Assembly (NCBI RefSeq): GCF_003600895.1
Contig: NZ_QYRP01000002.1
Location: forward strand, 1,612,001-1,676,000
DNA length: 64,000 bases
Direction: 5' to 3'
Source of the DNA: Nocardioides cavernaquae
Lineage (GTDB): Bacteria > Actinomycetota > Actinomycetes > Propionibacteriales > Nocardioidaceae
Shown piece after piece: positions 53,685 through 64,000 of the stretch. Position 1 is the first letter of the stretch. Each line of letters opens with the position of its first letter. A model generated the notes under the pieces. The model had not been told where the DNA came from. It saw only the letters and a list, made by a program, of their open reading frames with translations, and did not search any database. The translations under genes were made by a program, and so were the position numbers.

Positions 53685-54095
53685 TCAGTAGCTCCCGAAG
53701 GCGCCGAAGAAGTCGCTGGCCAGGAAGGCGATGAAAGCGCCGACGGCCAGGATGCTCAGCGCCAGGAGCACCGTGCCGATGATGCCCATGATGAAGCCGG
53801 CCTGGGCCAGGCCGCGGCCTCCCAGCTGACCCTGGGCTGCATCGATCCGCTTCATCGAGGAGCGGCCGAGGAAGAGCGCGACGGGGGCGAGCAGGAGGGT
53901 GAACCCGTAGGCACACATCCCGACGAGGGCGATGATGCCGAGCACCATCGCAGCGATGGCCTGGCCATCACTCGGCGGGACGGGCGGATAGGAGTAGCCG
54001 TAGCCCGGCGGTGGGCCCTGCGGCGGTTGCGGCAGCGGCGGCACCTGGCCGTACGCCGGAGGCTGGTCGGACGGCGGCTCGGGAGGCGTGGTCAT
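53685..54095 (-). CDS. DUF4190 small membrane protein
   Basis: 136 aa. The first 45 residues are a Pro/Gly/Tyr-rich cytoplasmic region (PPAYGQVPPLPQPPQGPPP); two transmembrane helices follow with the DUF4190 pattern AIAAMVLGIIALV and GRGLAQAGFIMGIIGTVL. Function unknown. The ATG at 54095 is preferred over 54107. Its stop lies one base from the murB stop on the other strand, so no terminator space exists between them. Confidence 0.82.
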   Translation of the reverse strand: MTTPPEPPSDQPPAYGQVPPLPQPPQGPPPGYGYSYPPVPPSDGQAIAAMVLGIIALVGMCAYGFTLLLAPVALFLGRSSMKRIDAAQGQLGGRGLAQAGFIMGIIGTVLLALSILAVGAFIAFLASDFFGAFGSY

Positions 54096-54123
54096 GGCGC
54101 AATCCAAGCACGCGCCGAAGGTG

Positions 54124-55542
54124 TCAGGACGCGGTTCGGGGCTGCCGGGCTGTGCGGACCGGATTGGTCACGATGACGAAAATCCCCCACGCGACGAGCA
54201 CAGCGCAGGCCACCCCGAGGCCGAGGCGCGGATTGAGCGGCATGACGATGCCGACGAAGCCGCCGACCACCCAGGCCAGCTGCAACATGGTGTCGGAGCG
54301 TGCGAACGCGCTGGTCTGGACCCGCTCCGGCACGTCGCGCTGGATGGTGGAGTCGAGGGAGAGCTTGGCGAGTGACTGGGCAAGCCCGGCAACGAGGCCG
54401 AGGGCCAGCAGCGGGGCGAGCCCGTAGAAGAGCGCCGCGACGAGTGCCATCACCGCGTCTGCGAGCAGGGCCAGGGCAACGGTCACCGGCGGGTTGATCC
54501 GCCGGGTCAGGGAGGCAAGCGCGATGCCGAGGACATTGCCGAGGCCGGCCGCACCGATGACCAGTCCGAGCAGGACCTCGGGCCGGAAGCCCGGGATCGG
54601 GTGCTCACGCAGCAGGAAGGCCATGAACATCGTCAGGAACCCCGACATCCAGCGCGGGCCGCAGTTGCCGCGCAGGGCGAAGGAGACCGCCGGCGGGATC
54701 CGGCGCGAGCGTTGGCGTGGCGTGTCGGCAGAGGTCGACGACGGCCCCGGCATGAGCTCGAGTCGCACCTCGCCCGCCGACGAGTCGACCCGGTCGGGCA
54801 GCCGGATGGCGAGGATCGTCGCGATGACGAAGACGACGAAGGCATAGCGCAGCGACCACTCCGCGCCGAAGTACGCCGCCGCGCCGGCGATGGGCGCCGA
54901 CAACGCCGCGCCGACGACTCCGGCCAGCGAGATCCGGGCGTTGGCCTTCACCAGGGTGACGCCGGGTGGCACGAGGCGGGGAGCGGCGGCTGCCTTGGTG
55001 ACGCCGTAGGCCTTGGAGGAGACCAGCACGCCGAGCGCCGCGGCGTACATCCAGGTGGACTGGGTGGCGATGGCCGTCGCAAGGGTCCAGCAGAGGAAGG
55101 CGCGGATCGCCATCGTCGTCCCGATCGCCCAGCGGCGGCCATGGCTGAAGCGGTCGAGGAACGGCCCGATCAGGGGTGCCACGATCGCGAACGGAAGCAT
55201 CGTCAGCCCGAGGAAGAGGGCGACCTGGCCGCGCGCCTCCCCGCTCGGCACCTGGAAGAAGAGCGTGCCTGCCAGCGAGATCGCGACCGCAGCGTCACCG
55301 GCAGCATTGAAGGCGTGCAGCCCGATCAGCCGTGAGAGTCCCGACTGGCCGGCGCCCTCTGCCTGTGCTGCGCGCCGTGCCGCGACGTAGGTCGCGCGGC
55401 TGGCACGGGCGGTGCCACGGGCCGTGCCGCGGGCTGCACCACCCACGCCGCGCGCGCCGACCTCAAGCGCCCTGCGGAAGCGCGGCGGGGGTGCATCCGC
55501 TGCGCTGGAGTCGGTGGGCTCGCCCGGTGGCTGGCTCGTCAT
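54124..55542 (-). CDS. MFS-type membrane protein (Rv0876c-like)
   Basis: 472 aa, about 12 helices after a basic Ala/Arg-rich cytoplasmic N-terminus of 70 residues (RGTARGTARASRATYVAARR). Sequence such as FLDRFSHGRRWAIGTTMAIR is the MFS loop 2-3. Position and neighbours match Rv0876c of M. tuberculosis (MFS-like, near a DUF3027 gene). Substrate unknown. The frame is open to 55728 but ATG 55542 (MTSQPPGEPT) is the sensible start. Divergent from the DUF3027 gene. Confidence 0.82.
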   Translation of the reverse strand: MTSQPPGEPTDSSAADAPPPRFRRALEVGARGVGGAARGTARGTARASRATYVAARRAAQAEGAGQSGLSRLIGLHAFNAAGDAAVAISLAGTLFFQVPSGEARGQVALFLGLTMLPFAIVAPLIGPFLDRFSHGRRWAIGTTMAIRAFLCWTLATAIATQSTWMYAAALGVLVSSKAYGVTKAAAAPRLVPPGVTLVKANARISLAGVVGAALSAPIAGAAAYFGAEWSLRYAFVVFVIATILAIRLPDRVDSSAGEVRLELMPGPSSTSADTPRQRSRRIPPAVSFALRGNCGPRWMSGFLTMFMAFLLREHPIPGFRPEVLLGLVIGAAGLGNVLGIALASLTRRINPPVTVALALLADAVMALVAALFYGLAPLLALGLVAGLAQSLAKLSLDSTIQRDVPERVQTSAFARSDTMLQLAWVVGGFVGIVMPLNPRLGLGVACAVLVAWGIFVIVTNPVRTARQPRTAS

Positions 55543-55642
55543 GCCCCCATCCTTCCCGGTCGCACCCACATCTCCGGCCAGTTGTGCCGACATGTCGGGA
55601 CCCGACAAGACAATACGGGGAGGCATGGGGGAGAATCCGAGC

Positions 55643-56416
55643 GTGATCGCCACCACCTCCCCTTCTGACGCCATCCTGCTGGGTGCCGTCGACATCGCCC
55701 TCGCGGCCCTGCTCGAGCAGGTCGACAAGGTCGACGTCGGCCCCGCGCTGGGCGCGGTGCAGGAGGGTGACCACGTCGCGACCCACGCTTTCGACTGCCT
55801 GCGTGCCGGCTACCGCGGGTGGAAGTGGTCCGTCACGGTCGCCCGCGCCGAGGGCCAGGACCTCGTCACGATCGACGAGGTCGTGCTGCTCCCCGGCGAG
55901 GACGCGATCATCGCCCCGCAGTGGGTTCCCTACAAGGACCGCATCCGTCCCGGCGACCTGTCCCCGGGCGACCTGCTCCCGGTCGAGGACGACGACCCGC
56001 GTCTCGTCCCGACGTACTCCTTCGGCGACGACCCGCTCTCCGCCGATGACAAGGCCCAGATCCGCCAGGTGGCCCAGGACCTTGGCCTCGGCCGGGTCCG
56101 CACCCTCTCGGTCGAGGGGCGCGAGCTCGCCGCTCAGCGCTGGTACGACGGCGACGGCGGCCCCGAGGCGCCAGTTGCCCAGTCCGCTCCGGCGAAGTGC
56201 ACCAGCTGTGGCTTCCTCGTGCGCCTGGCCGGCCCGCTCTCCGAGGTCTTCGGTGTCTGCGCCAACGGCAACGCCAACGACGACGGTCGTGTGGTCAGCT
56301 TCGACCACGGCTGCGGTGCCCATTCCGAGGTGCAGCTGTCGCGCAAGCAGCAGCCGCTCCCGCCCGCGGACCACGCATTCGACACGCTGACCAGCGACGA
56401 GTTCGAGCAGCTCTAG
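55643..56416 (+). CDS. DUF3027 protein
   Basis: 257 aa protein of the actinobacterial DUF3027 family. Conserved: GWKWSVTVARA, DEVVLLPGEDAIIAPQWVPY, RIRPGDLSPGDLLP and a C-terminal zinc-ribbon-like part with CTSCGFLV and GVCANGNANDDGRVV plus HGCGAHSE. GTG 55643 has GGGGGAG nine bases before it; ATG 55625 is an alternative without a spaced RBS. Function unknown; the genomic block is shared with M. tuberculosis Rv0876c-Rv0883c. Its TAG shares CTAG with the stop of the opposite gene. Confidence 0.85.
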   Translation: MIATTSPSDAILLGAVDIALAALLEQVDKVDVGPALGAVQEGDHVATHAFDCLRAGYRGWKWSVTVARAEGQDLVTIDEVVLLPGEDAIIAPQWVPYKDRIRPGDLSPGDLLPVEDDDPRLVPTYSFGDDPLSADDKAQIRQVAQDLGLGRVRTLSVEGRELAAQRWYDGDGGPEAPVAQSAPAKCTSCGFLVRLAGPLSEVFGVCANGNANDDGRVVSFDHGCGAHSEVQLSRKQQPLPPADHAFDTLTSDEFEQL

Positions 56417-56703
56417 CGTCGGCGCGTGCCGCGCCGCTTGCGGCGGGTCCGGCAGATCTCCACTCCGAAGAGGCCCAGGCCGAAGCCGGCCATGCAGGTC
56501 CACAGCCACCAGGTGCGACCGGTCTCCTCGAGCCTGCCGTAGAACGGCAGCAGCAGGAGGAAGGCGACGAGCCACAGGGCCGTGCCGATCTCGATCGTGC
56601 GCACTCCGTCGACGTCCAGTGGATCGACGTCGGCCACGAGGTAGGTGCGCTTGCCGATCTCATGCACCATCGGCTGCTCGTCGAGGGGATCCACGCAGCA
56701 CAC
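56413..56703 (-). CDS. DUF2530 small membrane protein
   Basis: 96 aa, two transmembrane helices (IEIGTALWLVAFLLLLPFYG and WTCMAGFGLGLFGVEI) and a basic C-terminal tail ending RRKRRGTRRR. Member of DUF2530 (M. tuberculosis Rv0882-like). GTG start at 56703; a second GTG is three codons in. Function unknown. Tail-to-tail with DUF3027, sharing the four bases CTAG as both stop codons. Confidence 0.82.
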   Translation of the reverse strand: MCCVDPLDEQPMVHEIGKRTYLVADVDPLDVDGVRTIEIGTALWLVAFLLLLPFYGRLEETGRTWWLWTCMAGFGLGLFGVEICRTRRKRRGTRRR

Positions 56704-56734
56704 AGTAGTCCTGAGCCACAGGCATCCGGAATAC

Positions 56735-56758
56735 TTAGCGAGGCTAACTAGTTATCGT
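56735..56758 (+). promoter_or_regulatory. Promoter and operator candidate of the marR gene
   Basis: TTAGCGAGGCTAA (56735-56747, arms TTAGC/GCTAA) and the overlapping perfect palindrome TAACTAGTTA (56745-56754) precede TATCGT (56753-56758), which ends seven bases before the ATG at 56766. A dyad placed over the -10 to -35 region of a MarR gene suggests autorepression. Confidence 0.55.
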
Positions 56759-56765
56759 GGGTGAC

Positions 56766-57215
56766 ATGAGCCCCTCGATCGAGCAACTCGCCCGCACCGA
56801 TGCCGGCCTGGCGTCCGCCCTGCGCACATCGGTCGCCCGTCTGGGCCGGCGGCTCCGCAACGAGCGCGACCCCGGGCTCGAGCTCGGCCTGGGCTCGCTG
56901 TCGGCGCTGGGCCTCCTCTTCCGCGAGGGACCGCAGACGGTCGGGCAGCTCGCTGACCGCGAGCGGGTCCGGCCACCGTCGATGACGCGCACGGTCGGCT
57001 GCCTGGTCGACGGCGGCTACGCCGTACGCCGCAAGAACGAGACCGACGGGCGCCAGGTCGTCATCGAGATCAGTGAGGCCGGACGCGTAGCCGTAGTGCG
57101 CGAGCGCGGCCGGCGTGATGCCTGGCTGGCGCAGCGCCTGAAGGAGCTCACCCCGGAAGAGCGGGCGGTGCTGCGCCAGGCGGCGCCCCTGCTGGAGAGG
57201 ATCGCCACCGCTTGA
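56766..57215 (+). CDS. MarR-family transcriptional regulator
   Basis: Winged-helix regulator (149 aa). Core: LGLGSLSALGLLFREGPQTV, then LADRERVRPPSMTRTVGCLV (recognition helix), and the wing KNETDGRQVVIEISEAGR with the D-x-R tip. ATG 56766 fits the TATCGT-N7 promoter; GTG 56757 is upstream. Resembles Rv0880. It is translationally coupled to an MFS exporter (TTGA overlap), so it probably represses it and responds to its substrate. Confidence 0.9.
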   Translation: MSPSIEQLARTDAGLASALRTSVARLGRRLRNERDPGLELGLGSLSALGLLFREGPQTVGQLADRERVRPPSMTRTVGCLVDGGYAVRRKNETDGRQVVIEISEAGRVAVVRERGRRDAWLAQRLKELTPEERAVLRQAAPLLERIATA

Positions 57216-58474
57216 GTCCAACGTTCCGTGCCCTGTCCAACCCCAACTACCGCCGCTTCGCTGCCGGCGGTGTCGTCTCCAATGTCGGCACCTGGATGCA
57301 GCGCGTCGCCCAGGACTGGCTGGTCCTGGTCCTGTCCGGCGGCAGTGGTGCCGCGATCGGCATCACCACCGGCCTGCAGTTCCTCCCCTTCCTCGTCCTG
57401 ATGCCGGTTGCCGGTCTCGTCGCTGACCGGGTCTCCAAGCGCCGGCTGCTCCAGGTCACGAATGCCGCGATGGCGGTCCCGGCCGGCGTCCTCGGCCTGC
57501 TCGCGGTCCTGGGCCTGGCCGAGGTCTGGCACGTCTACGTGCTCGCTCTGGTGCTCGGCATCGGCGCCGCGTTCGACGCGCCGGCCCGCCAGTCCTTCGT
57601 CTCCGAGCTGGTCACCCAGGACGAGCTGACCAACGCCGTCGGCCTCAACTCCGCCAGCTTCAACGCCGCGCGCATCGTCGGCCCGGCGCTGGCCGGACTG
57701 CTGATCGCCCTGCTCGGTGGGGGAGCGGAGGCGACCGGCTGGGTGATCCTGCTCAACGGGCTCACCTTCGCCGCACCCATCTGGAGCCTGCGCCACCTCG
57801 ACGTGAGCCGCCTCGACCCCGCCACTCCCGTGATGCGCGGCCCGGGCGCGATCCGCGAGGGCATCGCCTATGTGAGGGGTCGCCGCGACCTGCAGCTGGT
57901 GATGCTGGTCGTCTTCTTCACCGGCACGTTCGGCCTCAACTTCCAGATGACCTCGGCCCTGATGGCGACCCAGGTCTTCGATCGCGGGCCCGGTGGCTTC
58001 GGCCTGCTCGGTTCCTTCATGGCGATCGGCAGCCTGACCGGCTCACTGATCGCGGCCCGTCGCGCCGTCGTACGCCCACGGCTCGTGGTCGTGGCCGCGA
58101 TCGTCTTCGGACTGGTCGAGGTCGCTGCCGCCTTCTCCCCGACGTACGCCGTCTACGCACTGGTGGTGCCGCTCATCGGGTTGAGCGCGATGACGGTCGT
58201 GACCTCGGCCAACGCCTTTGTGCAGCTGAACACCGAACCCGCGGTTCGCGGTCGGGTGATGGCGCTCTACCTGATGGTCTTCATGGGCGGGACGCCGATC
58301 GGGTCGCCCTTCATCGGGTGGATCGGCGAGGAGCTGGGGGCGCGGGCCACGCTGTGGCTGGGTGGGTCGCTCACCATCGCCGGCGCCCTCTTCGCCTGGC
58401 TCCTGCTGGGGCGCCAGCAGGAGCCAGTTCCCGGGGCCGATGCAGAGGCCGACGCCGTTTTGACCCGCTCCTAG
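57212..58474 (+). CDS. MFS drug or siderophore exporter
   Basis: 420 aa MFS protein of the EntS/MFS_3 type with 12 helices. Seen: [17 protein letters not shown] (loop 2-3), [39 protein letters not shown] and a second half [22 protein letters not shown] start overlapping the marR stop. Likely an efflux pump controlled by the MarR protein. Its last 15 bases overlap the promoter of the ribosomal str operon. Confidence 0.87.
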   Translation: MSPTFRALSNPNYRRFAAGGVVSNVGTWMQRVAQDWLVLVLSGGSGAAIGITTGLQFLPFLVLMPVAGLVADRVSKRRLLQVTNAAMAVPAGVLGLLAVLGLAEVWHVYVLALVLGIGAAFDAPARQSFVSELVTQDELTNAVGLNSASFNAARIVGPALAGLLIALLGGGAEATGWVILLNGLTFAAPIWSLRHLDVSRLDPATPVMRGPGAIREGIAYVRGRRDLQLVMLVVFFTGTFGLNFQMTSALMATQVFDRGPGGFGLLGSFMAIGSLTGSLIAARRAVVRPRLVVVAAIVFGLVEVAAAFSPTYAVYALVVPLIGLSAMTVVTSANAFVQLNTEPAVRGRVMALYLMVFMGGTPIGSPFIGWIGEELGARATLWLGGSLTIAGALFAWLLLGRQQEPVPGADAEADAVLTRS

Positions 58475-58488
58475 CGGGCGCGTAGGCT
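58460..58488 (+). promoter_or_regulatory. Promoter of the str operon (rpsL)
   Basis: TTGACC (58460-58465), 17 bases, TAGGCT (58483-58488): the best sigma70-type match in the window. Transcription would start near 58495, giving an untranslated leader of about 140 bases with GC hairpins (GCCTGCCCGG/CAGGCCGGGC near 58522-58548). The -35 lies inside the end of the MFS gene. Confidence 0.75.
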
Positions 58489-58637
58489 GTCTCCTCGTGT
58501 CTGGCATGTCCAGACGTCTACGCCTGCCCGGAAACGGCGCAGGCCGGGCACCACCGCGCGAGCGGCAGTTCCCGATCCACTACCGCTTCGGCAGAGCGCC
58601 GTTGCGTGAGAGCGATATCAAGAAAGGGAACCACCCG

Positions 58638-59009
58638 GTGCCCACTATTCAGCAGCTGGTCCGCAAGGGCCGCCAGGACAAGGTGTCGAAGTCCAAGACG
58701 CCTGCCCTGAAGGGTTCGCCGCAGCGCCGTGGCGTCTGCACGCGCGTCTACACGACCACCCCCAAGAAGCCGAACTCCGCCCTCCGCAAGGTCGCCCGTG
58801 TGCGCCTTTCGTCCGGCGTCGAGGTCACGGCCTACATCCCGGGTGTCGGCCACAACCTGCAGGAGCACTCCATCGTGCTCGTGCGCGGCGGCCGTGTGAA
58901 GGACCTTCCCGGTGTTCGCTACAAGATCATCCGCGGCTCGCTCGACACCCAGGGTGTCAAGAACCGCAAGCAGGCCCGCAGCCGCTACGGCGCGAAGAAG
59001 GAGAAGTAA
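58638..59009 (+). CDS. rpsL: 30S ribosomal protein S12
   Basis: 123 aa decoding-centre protein. [14 protein letters not shown] start, [17 protein letters not shown] region, [20 protein letters not shown] and [20 protein letters not shown]. The residues linked to streptomycin sensitivity (Lys in TPKKPNSA and Lys in GRVKDLPG) are wild type. GTG start at 58638 with AAAGGGAA upstream. One-base overlap with rpsG (TAATG). Confidence 0.97.
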   Translation: MPTIQQLVRKGRQDKVSKSKTPALKGSPQRRGVCTRVYTTTPKKPNSALRKVARVRLSSGVEVTAYIPGVGHNLQEHSIVLVRGGRVKDLPGVRYKIIRGSLDTQGVKNRKQARSRYGAKKEK

Positions 59010-59479
59010 TGCCTCGCAAGGGTCCCGCTCCCAAGCGTCCCATCGACGTCGACCCGGTCTACGGCGTCGTCGTTGTCTCCCAGCTCGTGTCGAAGGTGCT
59101 GCAGGACGGCAAGAAGGCCGTTGCCCAGCGCATCGTCTACACCGCCCTCGAAGGCTGTAAGGAGAAGACCGGCACTGACCCGGTCGTCACCCTCAAGCGC
59201 GCCCTCGACAACGTCAAGCCGGCCATCGAGGTCAAGTCCCGCCGCGTCGGCGGTGCGACCTACCAGGTCCCGATCGAGGTCAAGGGCAACCGTGGCAACA
59301 CGCTGGCCCTGCGCTGGCTCGTGGGCTACGCCCGCGACCGTCGCGAGAAGACCATGTCCGAGCGCCTCATGAACGAGATCCTCGACGCGAGCAACGGCCT
59401 CGGTGCCGCTGTGAAGAAGCGCGAAGACACCCACAAGATGGCCGAGTCCAACAAGGCCTTCGCTCACTACCGCTGGTGA
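59009..59479 (+). CDS. rpsG: 30S ribosomal protein S7
   Basis: 156 aa primary 16S rRNA-binding protein. [10 protein letters not shown] start, then [34 protein letters not shown] and [20 protein letters not shown]. Length as usual. Start overlaps rpsL stop; 74 bases to fusA, holding a GC hairpin (GGCGGG.ATGC / GCGTCCCGCC). Confidence 0.98.
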   Translation: MPRKGPAPKRPIDVDPVYGVVVVSQLVSKVLQDGKKAVAQRIVYTALEGCKEKTGTDPVVTLKRALDNVKPAIEVKSRRVGGATYQVPIEVKGNRGNTLALRWLVGYARDRREKTMSERLMNEILDASNGLGAAVKKREDTHKMAESNKAFAHYRW

Positions 59480-59553
59480 TTGCTGGCGGGATGCACCTCC
59501 GGGTGCGTCCCGCCGCCCACCGCCCACAAACTTCCTAAGGAACGCGACGCACA

Positions 59554-61668
<2,115 letters not shown>

Positions 61669-61745
61669 TCTCGTCCGGACCCTCGGCACGCAACACCGCA
61701 GTACCCCCACGAGTCAAGTAACAACCCACACCAGGAGGAGCCCCA

Positions 61746-62939
<1,194 letters not shown>

Positions 62940-62966
62940 GCCCGAGCGCCGCGAGCTTGCTCGTGG

Positions 62967-63068
62967 CCGAGGCGATCGAGTGATCGCCGCGCCGAAGGCG
63001 TGGCAGATCACGAAGTGATCTGACTGCTTCACTCGAGGCCCCGTCTCCTGCAAGGGAGGCGGGGCCTC
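62967..63068 (+). terminator. 3' region of tuf: three hairpins, the last bidirectional
   Basis: GGCGATC/GATCGCC near 62972-62989, the pseudo-palindrome GATCACGAAGTGATC at 63006-63020, and GAGGCCCCG/CGGGGCCTC (63035-63043 with 63060-63068) with inner TCTCC/GGGAG pairing. The last is the strongest and the likely terminator. Confidence 0.75.
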
Positions 63069-63115
63069 GTGCCATTTCTGCCTGAGCCTGCAGCGCACCT
63101 AGACTTTCCGGCGCG

Positions 63116-63892
63116 ATGGAACCGAACGAGATCACCAACCGGCAGGGCAAGCTCGCCCGTAGCCGGAATGCGTCCCCCGAAGGCCGACCCGATGTCCGGC
63201 TGACCGACGACGGGCGCCCGATGCGGGAGGTCCTCTCGTACGCCCGGCGAGGCAGCCGCTTCACCAGCAAGCAGGCGCACGCCTGGGACCGGCTGGCAGA
63301 GCGCTGGGTCTACGGGACGACGGACGTGGAGGGTGTCGAGGCGCCGCTCGACGTCAACGCTGCGTGGTTCGGGCGCGAGGCACCCCTGTACGTCGAGATC
63401 GGTTCAGGCGTGGGGGAGACCACCGCGTCGTACGCCGCTGCGCACCCGGAGGTGAACGTCCTCGCGTTCGAGGTCTGGATGCCCGGGGTGGCCGACACCC
63501 TCGCCCGGCTCGACGCCGTGGGCGCGACCAACGCCCGCCTGTGCACGGTCGACGCGGCGTGGTCGCTCACCGAGCTCTTCGCTCCCGGCTCGATCACCGA
63601 GCTCTGGACGCTCTTCCCGGACCCGTGGCACAAGGTCCGCCACCACAAGCGGCGCCTGGTCAACCAGCCGTTCGTCTCGGTGGCCTCGTCGCGACTGGTC
63701 GAGGGTGGCGCCTGGCGCCTGGCGACGGACTGGGCGGACTACGCCGACCACATCGTCGAGGTCATGGCGACCGAACCGACCCTGGACGGCGGTGTGAGCG
63801 AGCGCTGGTCCGAGCGGCCCGTGACGAAGTTCGAGCGTCGTGGACTGGCCGAGGACCGCCAGCCTGTCGATCTGACCTATCGCAGGACCTGA
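63116..63892 (+). CDS. trmB: tRNA (guanine-N7-)-methyltransferase
   Basis: SAM-dependent enzyme (258 aa) that methylates G46 in the tRNA variable loop. SAM motif VEIGSGVGETT (about 92-102), the family motif LFPDPWHKVRHHKRRLVN, and C-terminal VTKFERRGL. About 60 N-terminal residues are extra compared with E. coli, as usual for actinobacteria. TAGACT lies ten bases before the ATG. Confidence 0.94.
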   Translation: MEPNEITNRQGKLARSRNASPEGRPDVRLTDDGRPMREVLSYARRGSRFTSKQAHAWDRLAERWVYGTTDVEGVEAPLDVNAAWFGREAPLYVEIGSGVGETTASYAAAHPEVNVLAFEVWMPGVADTLARLDAVGATNARLCTVDAAWSLTELFAPGSITELWTLFPDPWHKVRHHKRRLVNQPFVSVASSRLVEGGAWRLATDWADYADHIVEVMATEPTLDGGVSERWSERPVTKFERRGLAEDRQPVDLTYRRT

Positions 63893-63896
63893 GCCG

Positions 63897-64000
63897 TCAC
63901 GGCTGCTCGGCGCCGGGCCCGGCCGGCTCCAGCGTGCCGGGCGCAGCGCCACCCTCCGTGCCATCGCCCTCCGTGCCATCGGGGGCCACGCACGGTGTGG
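63897..64000 (-). CDS. 3' end of an unidentified minus-strand gene
   Basis: An open minus-strand frame enters from the right edge and ends with TGA at 63897-63899, four bases after trmB. It encodes a low-complexity Gly/Pro/Glu/Thr-rich tail (APDGTEGDGTEGGAAPG) with a 15-base repeat CCCTCCGTGCCATCG present twice. Such tails occur on membrane or secreted proteins. Too short for identification. Confidence 0.4.
   Translation of the reverse strand, partial: TPCVAPDGTEGDGTEGGAAPGTLEPAGPGAEQP

Noticed and set aside
62940..63018. Second tuf fragment or small gene after tuf
   Set aside because: Only 14 bases match the tuf end; the rest forms hairpins and has no start signal.

Overview
The window is a 64-kb piece of a high-GC actinobacterial chromosome, most like the Nocardioidaceae (Nocardioides or a relative). 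Support comes from a 14-gene nuo operon ending in a polyprenyl diphosphate synthase, a Tat-exported PhoX, a FolP2-type DHPS homologue, LAL-type and MarR regulators, GTG/TTG starts, probable leaderless promoters (TANNNT about 7 bases before the start codon), and a DUF3027/DUF2530/MarR/MFS block like Rv0876c-Rv0883c of M. tuberculosis. There is no prophage, IS element or CRISPR array; essentially all DNA is coding. The genus is inferred from gene content, not proven.

Layout. 1-15.7 kb: complex I, nuoB (3' end) to nuoN, with almost every stop and start overlapping, then a polyprenyl diphosphate synthase for the menaquinone tail. 15.8-18.9 kb (minus): PhoX phosphatase with a candidate PHO box, and a secreted M15-like peptidoglycan enzyme. 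19-22 kb (minus): korAB 2-oxoglutarate:ferredoxin oxidoreductase. 22.2-26 kb: sulfate ABC importer sbp-cysT-cysW-cysA. 26-29.7 kb: secreted CAP-domain protein, YajQ, tRNA-Tyr, and a phage-like SNF2 helicase. 29.7-36.5 kb: guanidine-I riboswitch followed by permease, two DUF1989 carboxyguanidine-deiminase-type proteins, a carboxyltransferase-only urea/guanidine carboxylase, and allophanate hydrolase. 36.5-39.5 kb: two tiny ORFs opposite a LAL ATPase/LuxR regulator. 39.5-44.9 kb: MFS carrier, two polyprenol-dependent glycosyltransferases, alanine dehydrogenase. 44.9-52 kb: GT4 glycosyltransferase, pirin, Tag glycosylase with LrgA/LrgB, amidase, FolP2, and an Rv2728c-like protein. 52.1-53.7 kb: tRNA-Thr, tRNA-Met, rpmG, murB. 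53.7-58.5 kb: DUF4190, MFS, DUF3027, DUF2530, MarR, MFS. 58.5-63 kb: str operon rpsL-rpsG-fusA-tuf. 63.1-64 kb: trmB and the end of a minus-strand gene.

The metabolic picture is an aerobic, menaquinone-based organism that oxidises NADH through complex I, runs a ferredoxin-linked 2-oxoglutarate oxidation step, and can scavenge sulfate, phosphate and guanidine nitrogen. The most unusual points are: (1) the guanidine-riboswitch operon whose carboxylase has lost both the biotin carboxylase and the biotin carrier domains; (2) a 22-bp tandem repeat family that sits just behind gene ends at two loci, with a diverged third array read as the N-terminus of a glycosyltransferase; (3) a pseudo-palindromic motif of the type GGTAGTT upstream of two secreted proteins and of a tiny ORF next to the LAL regulator.
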